Shown one piece after another: positions 57,135-64,000 of a stretch of 64,000 nt of DNA (position 1 is the first letter of the stretch; each line of letters starts with the position of its first letter). The DNA comes from Gammaproteobacteria bacterium (lineage in GTDB: Bacteria > Pseudomonadota > Gammaproteobacteria > Steroidobacterales > Woeseiaceae). Both the position numbers and the translations under genes were made by a program. The notes under the pieces were generated by a model, which had not been told where the DNA came from, made no database searches, and saw nothing but the letters and a program-made list of their open reading frames with translations. The stretch is from the NCBI GenBank assembly GCA_022600955.1, contig JAHZJK010000023.1, positions 62,001-126,000 on the forward strand. The letters run 5' to 3'.

Positions 57135-59714
57135 ATGCGAATGGATAAACTGACAAGCAAATTTCAGCTGGCACTCGCTGACGCGCAGTCGCTGGCAGTG
57201 GGCCAGGAACATCAGTTCATCGAGCCTGTTCATATCATGGTTGCCCTGCTGGATCAGCAGGGCGGCAGCGTCCGTGGGCTGCTCACAAAAGCAGGCGTAA
57301 ACGTCAACCTGTTGCGCTCGCAACTGGGCGTCGCTACCGACCGCTTGCCAAAAGTCGAAGGTGCGGGTGGTGACGTGCACATCGGCTCGGATCTGCAGAA
57401 GCTCTTCAACCTGACCGACAAGCTCGCACAAGACCGTGGCGACCAGTACATTTCCAGCGAGCTGCTGGTGTTGGCCGTACTGGACGACAAGTCGCCGTTG
57501 AAGAACCTCCTAGAGCAATCCGGAGCGGTTCGCGGTGCAGTCGAAAAGGCCATCGATGATTTGCGCGGTGGTCAGCAAGTCGACGATCCGAACGCCGAGG
57601 ACACACGGCAGGCGCTGGATAAGTACACCATTGATCTGACGGAGCGCGCCGAGCAAGGCAAGCTCGACCCGATAATCGGTCGCGACGATGAAATTCGCCG
57701 CACTATTCAGATTCTGCAGCGCCGTACCAAGAACAACCCCGTGCTCATCGGTGAGCCCGGCGTGGGCAAGACCGCGATACTCGAAGGGCTGGCGCAGCGC
57801 ATTGTGAACAACGAGGTGCCTGAGGGTTTGCGCGGCAAGCGTATTTTGTCGCTCGACATGGGTTCGCTGATCGCGGGCGCAAAATTTCGTGGCGAGTTCG
57901 AAGAGCGCCTGAAAGCTGTATTGAATGATCTCGCCAAGCAGGAAGGGCAGATCATCCTGTTCATCGACGAGTTGCACACCATGGTTGGCGCCGGCAAGGC
58001 TGAGGGCTCGATGGACGCTGGCAACATGCTGAAACCGGCTCTGGCGCGTGGCGAACTGCATTGTGTCGGGGCCACTACTCTCGACGAATATCGGTCGCAC
58101 CTTGAGAAAGACGCGGCCCTTGAGCGACGCTTCCAGAAAGTACTCGTCGAAGAGCCGACCGTCGAAGATACGATCGCAATCCTGCGCGGCCTTAAAGAAC
58201 GCTATGAAGTTCATCATGGCGTTGAGATCACCGATCCGGCGATCGTCGCTGCGGCGACTCTTTCACATCGCTACATCAGTGATCGGCAGCTGCCGGACAA
58301 GGCGATCGACCTGATCGACGAGTCGGCATCGCGCATTCGTATTGAAATCGACTCCAAGCCTGAAGAAATGGATCGTCTCGAGCGCCGTATTATTCAGCTC
58401 AAAATCGAGCGCGAGGCACTCAAGAAAGAGTCCGACGATGCGTCGGTCAAACGCTTGCAGGACCTGCAAACGCAACTTGGCGATCTTGAACGCGAGTTCG
58501 CGGATCTCGAAGAGGTCTGGAAAGCCGAGAAGGCTGCCATGCAGGGCGCGACCCACATCAAGGAAGAGCTGGAACGTGCGAAGCTCGAACTCGAGACAGC
58601 TCATCGTGCCAATGACCTGGCGCGCATGTCGGAGCTGCAGTATGGGCGTATTCCGGAACTGGAGAAGCAACTCGATGATGCGATGCAGGTCGACCAAAAG
58701 GAAAACACCCTGCTGCGAAACAACGTGACCGAAGAAGAGGTCGCGGAGATTGTCTCGAAATGGACGGGTATCCCGGTCAGCAAGATGCTCGAAGGCGAGA
58801 AAGAAAAACTGCTGCAGATGGAATCGGTTGTGCAGCAGCGCGTGGTCGGACAGGAGGAAGGCGTGACCGTAGTGTCCAATGCCATTCGCCGCTCGCGCGC
58901 GGGACTGTCTGATCCGAAACGACCGATTGGTTCCTTCCTGTTTCTCGGGCCGACGGGTGTTGGTAAAACAGAGTTGACGAAGGCCCTGGCTAACTTCCTG
59001 TTCGATACGGACGATGCCATGGTGCGGCTGGACATGTCCGAGTTCATGGAAAAGCATTCTGTGGCTCGCCTGATCGGCGCGCCGCCGGGCTATGTTGGCT
59101 ATGAAGAAGGTGGATACCTGACTGAAGCCGTCAGGCGTCGTCCGTATTCAGTCATCCTGCTCGATGAAGTTGAGAAAGCACATCCTGATGTCTTCAACGT
59201 TCTGTTGCAGGTCCTGGATGACGGGCGCCTGACCGATGGGCAGGGCAGAACAGTCGATTTCCGCAATACGGTGATTGTCATGACCTCGAACCTGGGCTCC
59301 AACCTGATTCAGGAGATGGCGGGCGAGGAGCAATACGATGCCATGAAGAGCGCGTTGATGGATGTTGTCGGTACACACTTCAGGCCAGAGTTCATCAACC
59401 GTGTTGACGACGTGGTGGTATTCCATCCGCTTGGCCGTGACCACATTCGCAAGATTGTTGATATCCAGCTTGGCTATTTGCATGAACGACTTGCAGAGCG
59501 CGACATTCAGATCAATCTGTCGAATGCCGCTCGTGACAAGCTTGCCGATGCCGGTTTCGACCCGGTTTACGGGGCCAGGCCGCTGAAGCGCGCGATTCAA
59601 CAGCAGGTCGAAAACCCGTTAGCTCAGGAGATCCTGCAGGGCAAATTCAAACCCGGTGATGTCATTGAAGTGGGTGTCACGGATGAGCGACTTGAATTCA
59701 GGAATGCCGCTTGA
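57135..59714 (+). CDS. clpB: Protein disaggregase ClpB (Hsp100)
   Basis: ClpB is a hexameric AAA+ unfoldase that, with DnaK, rescues aggregated proteins. The 859 residues have the Clp-N double repeat (about 1-145), first AAA+ domain (Walker A GEPGVGKT, 206-213), the coiled-coil M-domain (about 405-525, [13 protein letters not shown]...), and second AAA+ domain (GPTGVGKTE). The M-domain and the lack of a ClpP-binding IGF loop distinguish it from ClpA. ATG 57141 is an alternative start. Confidence 0.98.
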   Translation: MRMDKLTSKFQLALADAQSLAVGQEHQFIEPVHIMVALLDQQGGSVRGLLTKAGVNVNLLRSQLGVATDRLPKVEGAGGDVHIGSDLQKLFNLTDKLAQDRGDQYISSELLVLAVLDDKSPLKNLLEQSGAVRGAVEKAIDDLRGGQQVDDPNAEDTRQALDKYTIDLTERAEQGKLDPIIGRDDEIRRTIQILQRRTKNNPVLIGEPGVGKTAILEGLAQRIVNNEVPEGLRGKRILSLDMGSLIAGAKFRGEFEERLKAVLNDLAKQEGQIILFIDELHTMVGAGKAEGSMDAGNMLKPALARGELHCVGATTLDEYRSHLEKDAALERRFQKVLVEEPTVEDTIAILRGLKERYEVHHGVEITDPAIVAAATLSHRYISDRQLPDKAIDLIDESASRIRIEIDSKPEEMDRLERRIIQLKIEREALKKESDDASVKRLQDLQTQLGDLEREFADLEEVWKAEKAAMQGATHIKEELERAKLELETAHRANDLARMSELQYGRIPELEKQLDDAMQVDQKENTLLRNNVTEEEVAEIVSKWTGIPVSKMLEGEKEKLLQMESVVQQRVVGQEEGVTVVSNAIRRSRAGLSDPKRPIGSFLFLGPTGVGKTELTKALANFLFDTDDAMVRLDMSEFMEKHSVARLIGAPPGYVGYEEGGYLTEAVRRRPYSVILLDEVEKAHPDVFNVLLQVLDDGRLTDGQGRTVDFRNTVIVMTSNLGSNLIQEMAGEEQYDAMKSALMDVVGTHFRPEFINRVDDVVVFHPLGRDHIRKIVDIQLGYLHERLAERDIQINLSNAARDKLADAGFDPVYGARPLKRAIQQQVENPLAQEILQGKFKPGDVIEVGVTDERLEFRNAA

Positions 59715-59722
59715 TTCGAGGG

Positions 59723-59766
59723 GTCGGCGCCTTTTCGACTGTAAGTCGTGGAGAAATGGCGCCGAC
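59723..59766. repeat. Nested hairpin downstream of clpB
   Basis: GTCGGCGCC (59723-59731) pairs perfectly with GGCGCCGAC (59758-59766), and within it CGACT (59736-59740) pairs with AGTCG (59744-59748). It follows the clpB stop by eight bases but has no U-tract. It may mark the clpB mRNA end. Confidence 0.75.
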
Positions 59767-59790
59767 GCTCAGGACGACCTGCAATTGAGA

Positions 59791-59796
59791 TATACT
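59791..59796 (+). promoter_or_regulatory. Possible -10 element for the fmdB-like/DUF502/aspS unit
   Basis: TATACT lies 44 bases before the FmdB-like start, after the clpB hairpin; the -35 region (CTCAGG at 17 bases) is poor. The position suits a promoter for the three downstream genes. Confidence 0.35.
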
Positions 59797-59840
59797 CGCG
59801 CGCCGTACCAGCAAAGATCAGATTAAGAGTAGCCAGAGAA

Positions 59841-60134
59841 ATGCCGATTTACGATTACGCCTGCAAGAGCTGCGAACATACGTTCGATGCGTTGCAGAAA
59901 ATGAGCGAGCCGAAACTGGTGGATTGCCCTGAGTGCGGCGAGCCGTCCCTGCGCAAACTGATGTCGGCGCCAAAATTTCGCCTGAAAGGCCAGGGCTGGT
60001 ACGAGACTGACTTCAAGACGGGCGACAAGCGCAATATCGCGGGCGGTTCAGAAAAGAAGAGTGACGCCGGCAAGACGGACACGAAAAAGACTGACAGCAA
60101 GAAGACGCCCGACAGCAAAGCGGCCTCGACTTGA
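59841..60134 (+). CDS. FmdB-family zinc-ribbon protein
   Basis: A 97-residue putative regulatory protein with an N-terminal zinc ribbon MPIYDYACKSC ... CPECG (Cys8, Cys11, Cys29, Cys32) and a Lys/Asp/Ser/Thr-rich low-complexity tail (KTDTKKTDSKKTPDSK). The function is unknown. The frame is open upstream to 59748, but MPIYDYAC is the invariant family start and has AGAGAA upstream. It overlaps the DUF502 gene by four bases; fmdB-DUF502-aspS is a common order in gammaproteobacteria. Confidence 0.9.
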   Translation: MPIYDYACKSCEHTFDALQKMSEPKLVDCPECGEPSLRKLMSAPKFRLKGQGWYETDFKTGDKRNIAGGSEKKSDAGKTDTKKTDSKKTPDSKAAST

Positions 60135-60799
60135 AGCGCATACGCCGATATCTGGTGACCGGCATCCTCGTCTGGGCGCCGCTTGCAGTGACATTCGTCT
60201 TGCTCAAGATCGCGGTTGGATTCATGGACCGGACGCTGGGCTGGCTGCCGCAAAAGTTCCAGCCGGGAATTCTGCTGCAACAACTCTTCGGCACCGAAAA
60301 CCCGATCCATATTCCCGGGCTCGGCGTCATCCTCGCTCTGCTGGTCTTGCTGCTCACAGGTGTGCTGGCAGCCAACTTTGTCGGCCGGGCGTTTGTTGGT
60401 GGCTGGGAATCGCTGATGGATCGCATACCGGTTGTGCGCGCGATTTACTCTGCGGCCAAGAATTTCGCCGAGATCGTTTTTTCTGACTCGAGTCAGTCGT
60501 TCAAAAAAGTGCTTCTCATCGAGTATCCGCGCAGAGGCCTGTACAGTCTCGCGTTCCAGACTTCCTCTGAGCTGGGCGAGGTACAGGGCCGCACTGGCGA
60601 AGATGTTGTTTGCTGCTTCGTGCCAACGACGCCAAACCCGACATCGGGACTGATCCTCGTGGTGCCGACCAGGGATATCACCGAACTTGATATGGAAGTG
60701 GATGAGGCACTGAAGATGATTATCTCGCTCGGTGTTGTGGTGCCAACATGGAAAGCCGCTCAGACAGGCGAGCTGCCCTTGAAGATGCCCGACGAATAA
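60131..60799 (+). CDS. DUF502 membrane protein
   Basis: A 222-residue inner-membrane protein of unknown function. Two membrane helices (about 6-28 and 63-85) flank a short loop. The conserved family block is [21 protein letters not shown], followed by a soluble domain with the phrases [18 protein letters not shown] and [16 protein letters not shown]. The start is TTG at 60131, in a TTGA overlap with the fmdB-like stop. It lies directly upstream of aspS, a conserved linkage. Confidence 0.88.
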   Translation: MKRIRRYLVTGILVWAPLAVTFVLLKIAVGFMDRTLGWLPQKFQPGILLQQLFGTENPIHIPGLGVILALLVLLLTGVLAANFVGRAFVGGWESLMDRIPVVRAIYSAAKNFAEIVFSDSSQSFKKVLLIEYPRRGLYSLAFQTSSELGEVQGRTGEDVVCCFVPTTPNPTSGLILVVPTRDITELDMEVDEALKMIISLGVVVPTWKAAQTGELPLKMPDE

Positions 60800-60873
60800 G
60801 CGTTCGCCTGCTTGCTAAGCACCCCTTCAACCCGTACCATTCCGCCTCTTTTTTCACGGGTTTTCCTTTCAAA

Positions 60874-62652
60874 ATGACGATGCGTAGCCATTATTGCGGA
60901 GAGATCAACGAATCTCTGAACGGTACCGAGATTGAGGTCTGCGGCTGGGTTCACCGGCGCCGAGATCATGGCGGCGTCATTTTTATCGATCTTCGCGATC
61001 GGGAAGGCATTCTGCAGGTCGTTTTCGACCCTGATCGTGCCGAAATTTTTGCGCAGGCTGAGCGAATTCGTTCCGAATTTGTGCTCAAGGTGAAAGGCCT
61101 TGTTCGGCCGCGCCCGGAAGGCACCATGAACCCGAACATGCGGACCGGACAGGTCGAAGTGCTGGCGCATGATCTGGAGATTCTGAACAAGTCCGAGACG
61201 CCGCCGTTTCATCACGACGAGCAGGCGAACGAAGATATCCGCCTCAGGTATCGCTATCTCGATCTGCGACGGGAAAACATGCTTGGCAACCTGATGCTGC
61301 GTCACAAGGTGACGGTTGCGATGCGCAACTTCCTCGACGGCAACGGCTTCGTCGACGTAGAAACTCCGATGCTGACGCGTGCGACACCAGAAGGTGCTCG
61401 TGACTACATCGTTCCCAGTCGCACACACCCTGGCAAGTTTTTCGCACTGCCGCAATCGCCACAGATCTTCAAGCAGCTCCTGATGATGTCAGGGCTGGAT
61501 CGCTACTACCAGATCGTGCGCTGTTTTCGCGATGAAGACCTGCGTGCGGATCGCCAGCCGGAGTTTACTCAGCTCGATATCGAGATGAGCTTCATCGATG
61601 AAGAAGACGTCATGGGCACGATGGAGGGCATGGTCAGTCATCTCTTCAAAGAAACGATGGCGATTGATCTGCCGACGCCGTTCCCGCGTATGACCTATGC
61701 CGATGCAATGCACCGTTTTGGCTCCGATAAGCCGGATCTCAGAATCGATCTCGAACTTGTCGAGGTTGCTGATCTGATGAGTTCAGTTGAGTTCAAGGTG
61801 TTCGCCGGCCCTGCCGCAGATCCGGAAGGACGGGTCGCCGCGCTGTGTGTTCCGGGCGGTGCTGAGATGAGCCGCAAGATTATCGACGACTACACAGCCT
61901 ACGTTGGCCGCTACGGCGCCAGGGGTCTCGCTTATATCAAGGTCAATGATGTCGCGGCTGGCCGTGACGGATTGCAATCACCGATTCTGAAGTTCCTGCC
62001 TGACGAAGCCGTCAACGGCATCATCGAGCGTACGGGCGCAAAAACAGGTGATCTGATTTTCTTTGGCGCGGACAAGGCACGAGTCGTCAATGACGCATTG
62101 GGCGCGCTGCGCGTGAAGGTTGGCGAGGACCGCGGTCTGGTGAGCGATTGCTGGGCGCCACTCTGGGTCGTCGATTTCCCGATGTTCGAATGGGATCCGG
62201 CAGCGAAACGCTACACCGCATTGCACCATCCGTTTACCGCCCCTTCGATTAACGACGCCGATGCGCTCAGAGCAGACGCCACCAATGCGTTGTCGCGCGC
62301 CTACGATATGGTGCTCAACGGCTCAGAGATTGGCGGCGGTTCGATTCGTATCCATGATCAGGACATCCAGGCTGCGGTTTTCGAGTTGCTGGGCATCAGT
62401 GAAGAGGAGGCCGAAGAAAAATTTGGCTTCCTGTTAACGGCATTGCAGTACGGTTGCCCGCCGCACGGTGGAATTGCTTTCGGCCTCGACAGAATTATCA
62501 TGTTGATGGCCGGTGCCGAAAGTATTCGCGATGTGATCGCATTTCCGAAGACACAAACGGCGAGCTGCCCGTTGACCAATGCGCCGGGCGAAGTGTCGGC
62601 AGAACAACTTAAAGAAACTGGTATACGGCTGCGGGCCCCGCGCACTGAATAA
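60874..62652 (+). CDS. aspS: Aspartyl-tRNA synthetase
   Basis: AspRS charges tRNA-Asp. From ATG 60874 it is 592 aa (E. coli 590) with the OB anticodon-binding domain ([22 protein letters not shown]), class II motif 2 ([22 protein letters not shown]), the bacterial GAD insertion (about 300-420), and motif 3 ([12 protein letters not shown]). A second ATG at 60880 is possible and no clear Shine-Dalgarno is seen. Sequence alone does not decide whether it is tRNA-Asp specific or non-discriminating. Confidence 0.97.
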   Translation: MTMRSHYCGEINESLNGTEIEVCGWVHRRRDHGGVIFIDLRDREGILQVVFDPDRAEIFAQAERIRSEFVLKVKGLVRPRPEGTMNPNMRTGQVEVLAHDLEILNKSETPPFHHDEQANEDIRLRYRYLDLRRENMLGNLMLRHKVTVAMRNFLDGNGFVDVETPMLTRATPEGARDYIVPSRTHPGKFFALPQSPQIFKQLLMMSGLDRYYQIVRCFRDEDLRADRQPEFTQLDIEMSFIDEEDVMGTMEGMVSHLFKETMAIDLPTPFPRMTYADAMHRFGSDKPDLRIDLELVEVADLMSSVEFKVFAGPAADPEGRVAALCVPGGAEMSRKIIDDYTAYVGRYGARGLAYIKVNDVAAGRDGLQSPILKFLPDEAVNGIIERTGAKTGDLIFFGADKARVVNDALGALRVKVGEDRGLVSDCWAPLWVVDFPMFEWDPAAKRYTALHHPFTAPSINDADALRADATNALSRAYDMVLNGSEIGGGSIRIHDQDIQAAVFELLGISEEEAEEKFGFLLTALQYGCPPHGGIAFGLDRIIMLMAGAESIRDVIAFPKTQTASCPLTNAPGEVSAEQLKETGIRLRAPRTE

Positions 62653-63295
62653 ACCGTCGGAAAACGTCGTTTGCGTGCATGGCTACCTTTCCCATGGCGC
62701 TGGAATGTATCTGATCAAGCGCCGCCTGGAACGCGAATACGGAATGCGCGTTTCCCTGTTCAGTTATCCCTCGGTCCGCGGAATGCTCGACGAGAATGCG
62801 AGCGCATTGGCTGATTTCATTCGCGAACGACACAATGATTCGGCGAACATCGTCGGGCACAGCCTGGGCGGTGTACTGGCGCTGCGTATGCTTTCAAACT
62901 ATCCCGGTTTCTTACCCGGGCGCGTCGTTTGCCTCGGTTCGCCTCTGTCGGGATCGAGGGCGGCAAGTTTCCTGAATGAGTACGTCTGGGCCGAAGAGAT
63001 TATCGGCCGATCGGTCCCCGATGCGCTGATCAATCAGACGGCCAACGACTGGGCGCAGCAAGTCGCTGCAGATCGAGATGTCGGCGTGATCGCTGGCAAT
63101 GTACCGCTGGGCTTCGGCCGCCTGGTAGCCAACTTTGACGAAGACAATGACGGTACGGTAGGGCTGTCAGAGACCAGGCTCGACGGTGCGGCAGACCACA
63201 TGGTCATGTCCGTTAGCCACAAAGGCATGCTGGTCTCTTCTGACGTTGCAGATCAGGCGGCCGCGTTCATCAAGCGCGGTACGTTCCTGCGCTAA
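62579..63295 (+). CDS. Alpha/beta hydrolase (lipase/PGAP1-like), function unknown
   Basis: A small serine hydrolase of unknown substrate. It shows the oxyanion-side [11 protein letters not shown], the nucleophile elbow GHSLGG (Ser95 counted from ATG 62579), an acidic candidate in DNDGTV (Asp191), and His214 in SHKGML, a complete triad. No signal peptide is visible, so it is probably cytoplasmic. The start is uncertain: ATG 62579 overlaps aspS by 74 bases, while a CTG at 62645 would begin just before the core. It follows aspS on the same strand. Confidence 0.75.
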   Translation: MRRAKCRQNNLKKLVYGCGPRALNKPSENVVCVHGYLSHGAGMYLIKRRLEREYGMRVSLFSYPSVRGMLDENASALADFIRERHNDSANIVGHSLGGVLALRMLSNYPGFLPGRVVCLGSPLSGSRAASFLNEYVWAEEIIGRSVPDALINQTANDWAQQVAADRDVGVIAGNVPLGFGRLVANFDEDNDGTVGLSETRLDGAADHMVMSVSHKGMLVSSDVADQAAAFIKRGTFLR

Positions 63296-63319
63296 CGGCA
63301 AGCCGGGCTGTTAGCCACG

Positions 63320-64000
63320 CTACTGCAGGTCCTCGGGCAGCAATGGCGACGAAAGCATGGCTTCGAATTTTTTCCAGCGTTCGGCATCGCTGGCATTTCC
63401 ACGTTCGACGTAGTCTGCAACCAGGTCCATGCCGTGGTTGTAGTTGATGACGTAGCTCCGGTAGGTGTCGAAAAAACGTGTGCGCTGCTCAGCACGCGCC
63501 TTCGAACTCAGCGCGTACCGGGTCAGCCAGTCGACGGCCTGTTCCCGAGTCATGTCGCCATTGAGGTAGCCACGTGCCGCTTCGTTGCCCGCGTAATTCA
63601 GTTGTTTCTTAAGGCTTTGCAGCTCGTAGTAGAGTGCCGCTTTTTCAGGATCGAGACCGGCGAGCGGAAAGAGCACGTCCTTCTCGTATTGCGCCCTTTC
63701 TTCACCCGGGAACGCGAGTTGCACACCGTAGTTGCCGCTGCCCTCAGCCAATACCGATTGCGGACTGAACAGCGGGTACAAGGTGTATTCCAGCCAGCCT
63801 TCACCATCGACCAAATTCTTTTCAAGAAGCGCATTGTAGGTGTGATGCCCGGGATAGCCTTCGTGGCAACCTAGGTCGATCGCACGACTGATGAATATGG
63901 GCAGGTCTGTATTGACCTGGATCAGGCTAATCGAGTTTCCCTGGTACCAGTTGTAACCACTCCAGGGTTTATCGTTAACGTACTCTACAGAACACGACTC
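63320..64000 (-). CDS. DUF885-like predicted metallopeptidase (5' part beyond window)
   Basis: The frame is open to the window edge, so only the C-terminal 226 residues are seen. It contains DLGCHEGYPGHHTYN, resembling the HEAxPGHH signature of DUF885 proteins (putative zinc peptidases), followed by GEGWLEYTLYPLF and a helical tail with NYNHGMDLV. DUF885 members are often secreted lipoproteins, but the N-terminus is missing here. It converges with the alpha/beta hydrolase gene, with 24 bases between. Confidence 0.7.
   Translation of the reverse strand, partial: ESCSVEYVNDKPWSGYNWYQGNSISLIQVNTDLPIFISRAIDLGCHEGYPGHHTYNALLEKNLVDGEGWLEYTLYPLFSPQSVLAEGSGNYGVQLAFPGEERAQYEKDVLFPLAGLDPEKAALYYELQSLKKQLNYAGNEAARGYLNGDMTREQAVDWLTRYALSSKARAEQRTRFFDTYRSYVINYNHGMDLVADYVERGNASDAERWKKFEAMLSSPLLPEDLQ

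Overview
The window reads as an ordinary, densely coded chromosome segment of a Gram-negative gammaproteobacterium with roughly 55-56% GC. The evidence is a complete dcw (division and cell wall) cluster with meso-DAP type MurE, LPS genes (kdsD, kdsC, lptC, lptA, lpxC), a proteobacterial petABC operon, sspA-sspB, lpoA-yraN-diaA, and a pilSR-pilA-pilBCD type IV pilus locus of the Pseudomonas/Xanthomonas kind. I cannot name the genus; a marine non-enteric gammaproteobacterium is a reasonable guess only. No tRNA, insertion sequence, prophage or CRISPR array was recognised.

Layout. 1-3.7 kb (minus): antiporter-kdsD-kdsC-lptC-lptA, the KDO and LPS-transport operon. 3.8-5.4 kb (plus): ibaG-murA. 5.4-6.4 kb (minus): a DegS-like protease. 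6.5-10.5 kb (plus): cytochrome bc1 complex petABC, then sspA, a long hairpin and sspB. 10.6-13.5 kb (minus): lpoA-yraN-diaA. 13.6-14.8 kb (plus): rsmI and RNase P RNA. 15.05-32.7 kb (plus): the dcw cluster mraZ-rsmH-ftsL-ftsI-murE-murF-mraY-murD-ftsW-murG-murC-murB-ddl-ftsQ-ftsA-ftsZ, with a clear promoter and three MraZ boxes. 32.9-38.8 kb: lpxC, a small DciA-like gene (minus), a cyclic-di-GMP riboswitch leading an M23 peptidase gene, secA and mutT. 38.9-50.8 kb (minus): zapD, coaE, pilD, pilC, pilB, two pilins, pilR and pilS, interrupted by a plus-strand gene for a large GT-C-like/TPR membrane protein. 50.9-63.3 kb (mostly plus): sucCD, nadE, bamD (minus), rluD-pgeF-clpB, fmdB-like, DUF502, aspS and an alpha/beta hydrolase. 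63.3-64 kb (minus): the 3' part of a DUF885-like peptidase gene.

How the parts work together. Most of the window builds the envelope: precursor synthesis (MurA-F, MraY, MurG, Ddl), septal synthesis (FtsI, FtsW, FtsL, FtsQ, FtsA, FtsZ, ZapD), synthase activation (LpoA), peptidoglycan hydrolysis (M23), LPS (LpxC, KdsC, KdsD, LptA, LptC), outer-membrane assembly (BamD), export (SecA) and envelope stress sensing (DegS-like). The second theme is twitching and adhesion through the PilSR-controlled type IV pilus.

The most interesting signal is a well-preserved GEMM-I (c-di-GMP-I) riboswitch at about 34.18-34.27 kb in front of an M23 peptidase gene and secA. It suggests that the motile-sessile second messenger tunes a cell-wall hydrolase. 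Also worth attention: the GT-C/TPR gene inserted between coaE and zapD and overlapping coaE antisense by 65 bp; tandem pilins separated by a terminator; and several large perfect inverted repeats of unknown role, at 9954-10021, 32663-32678 and 32706-32775.
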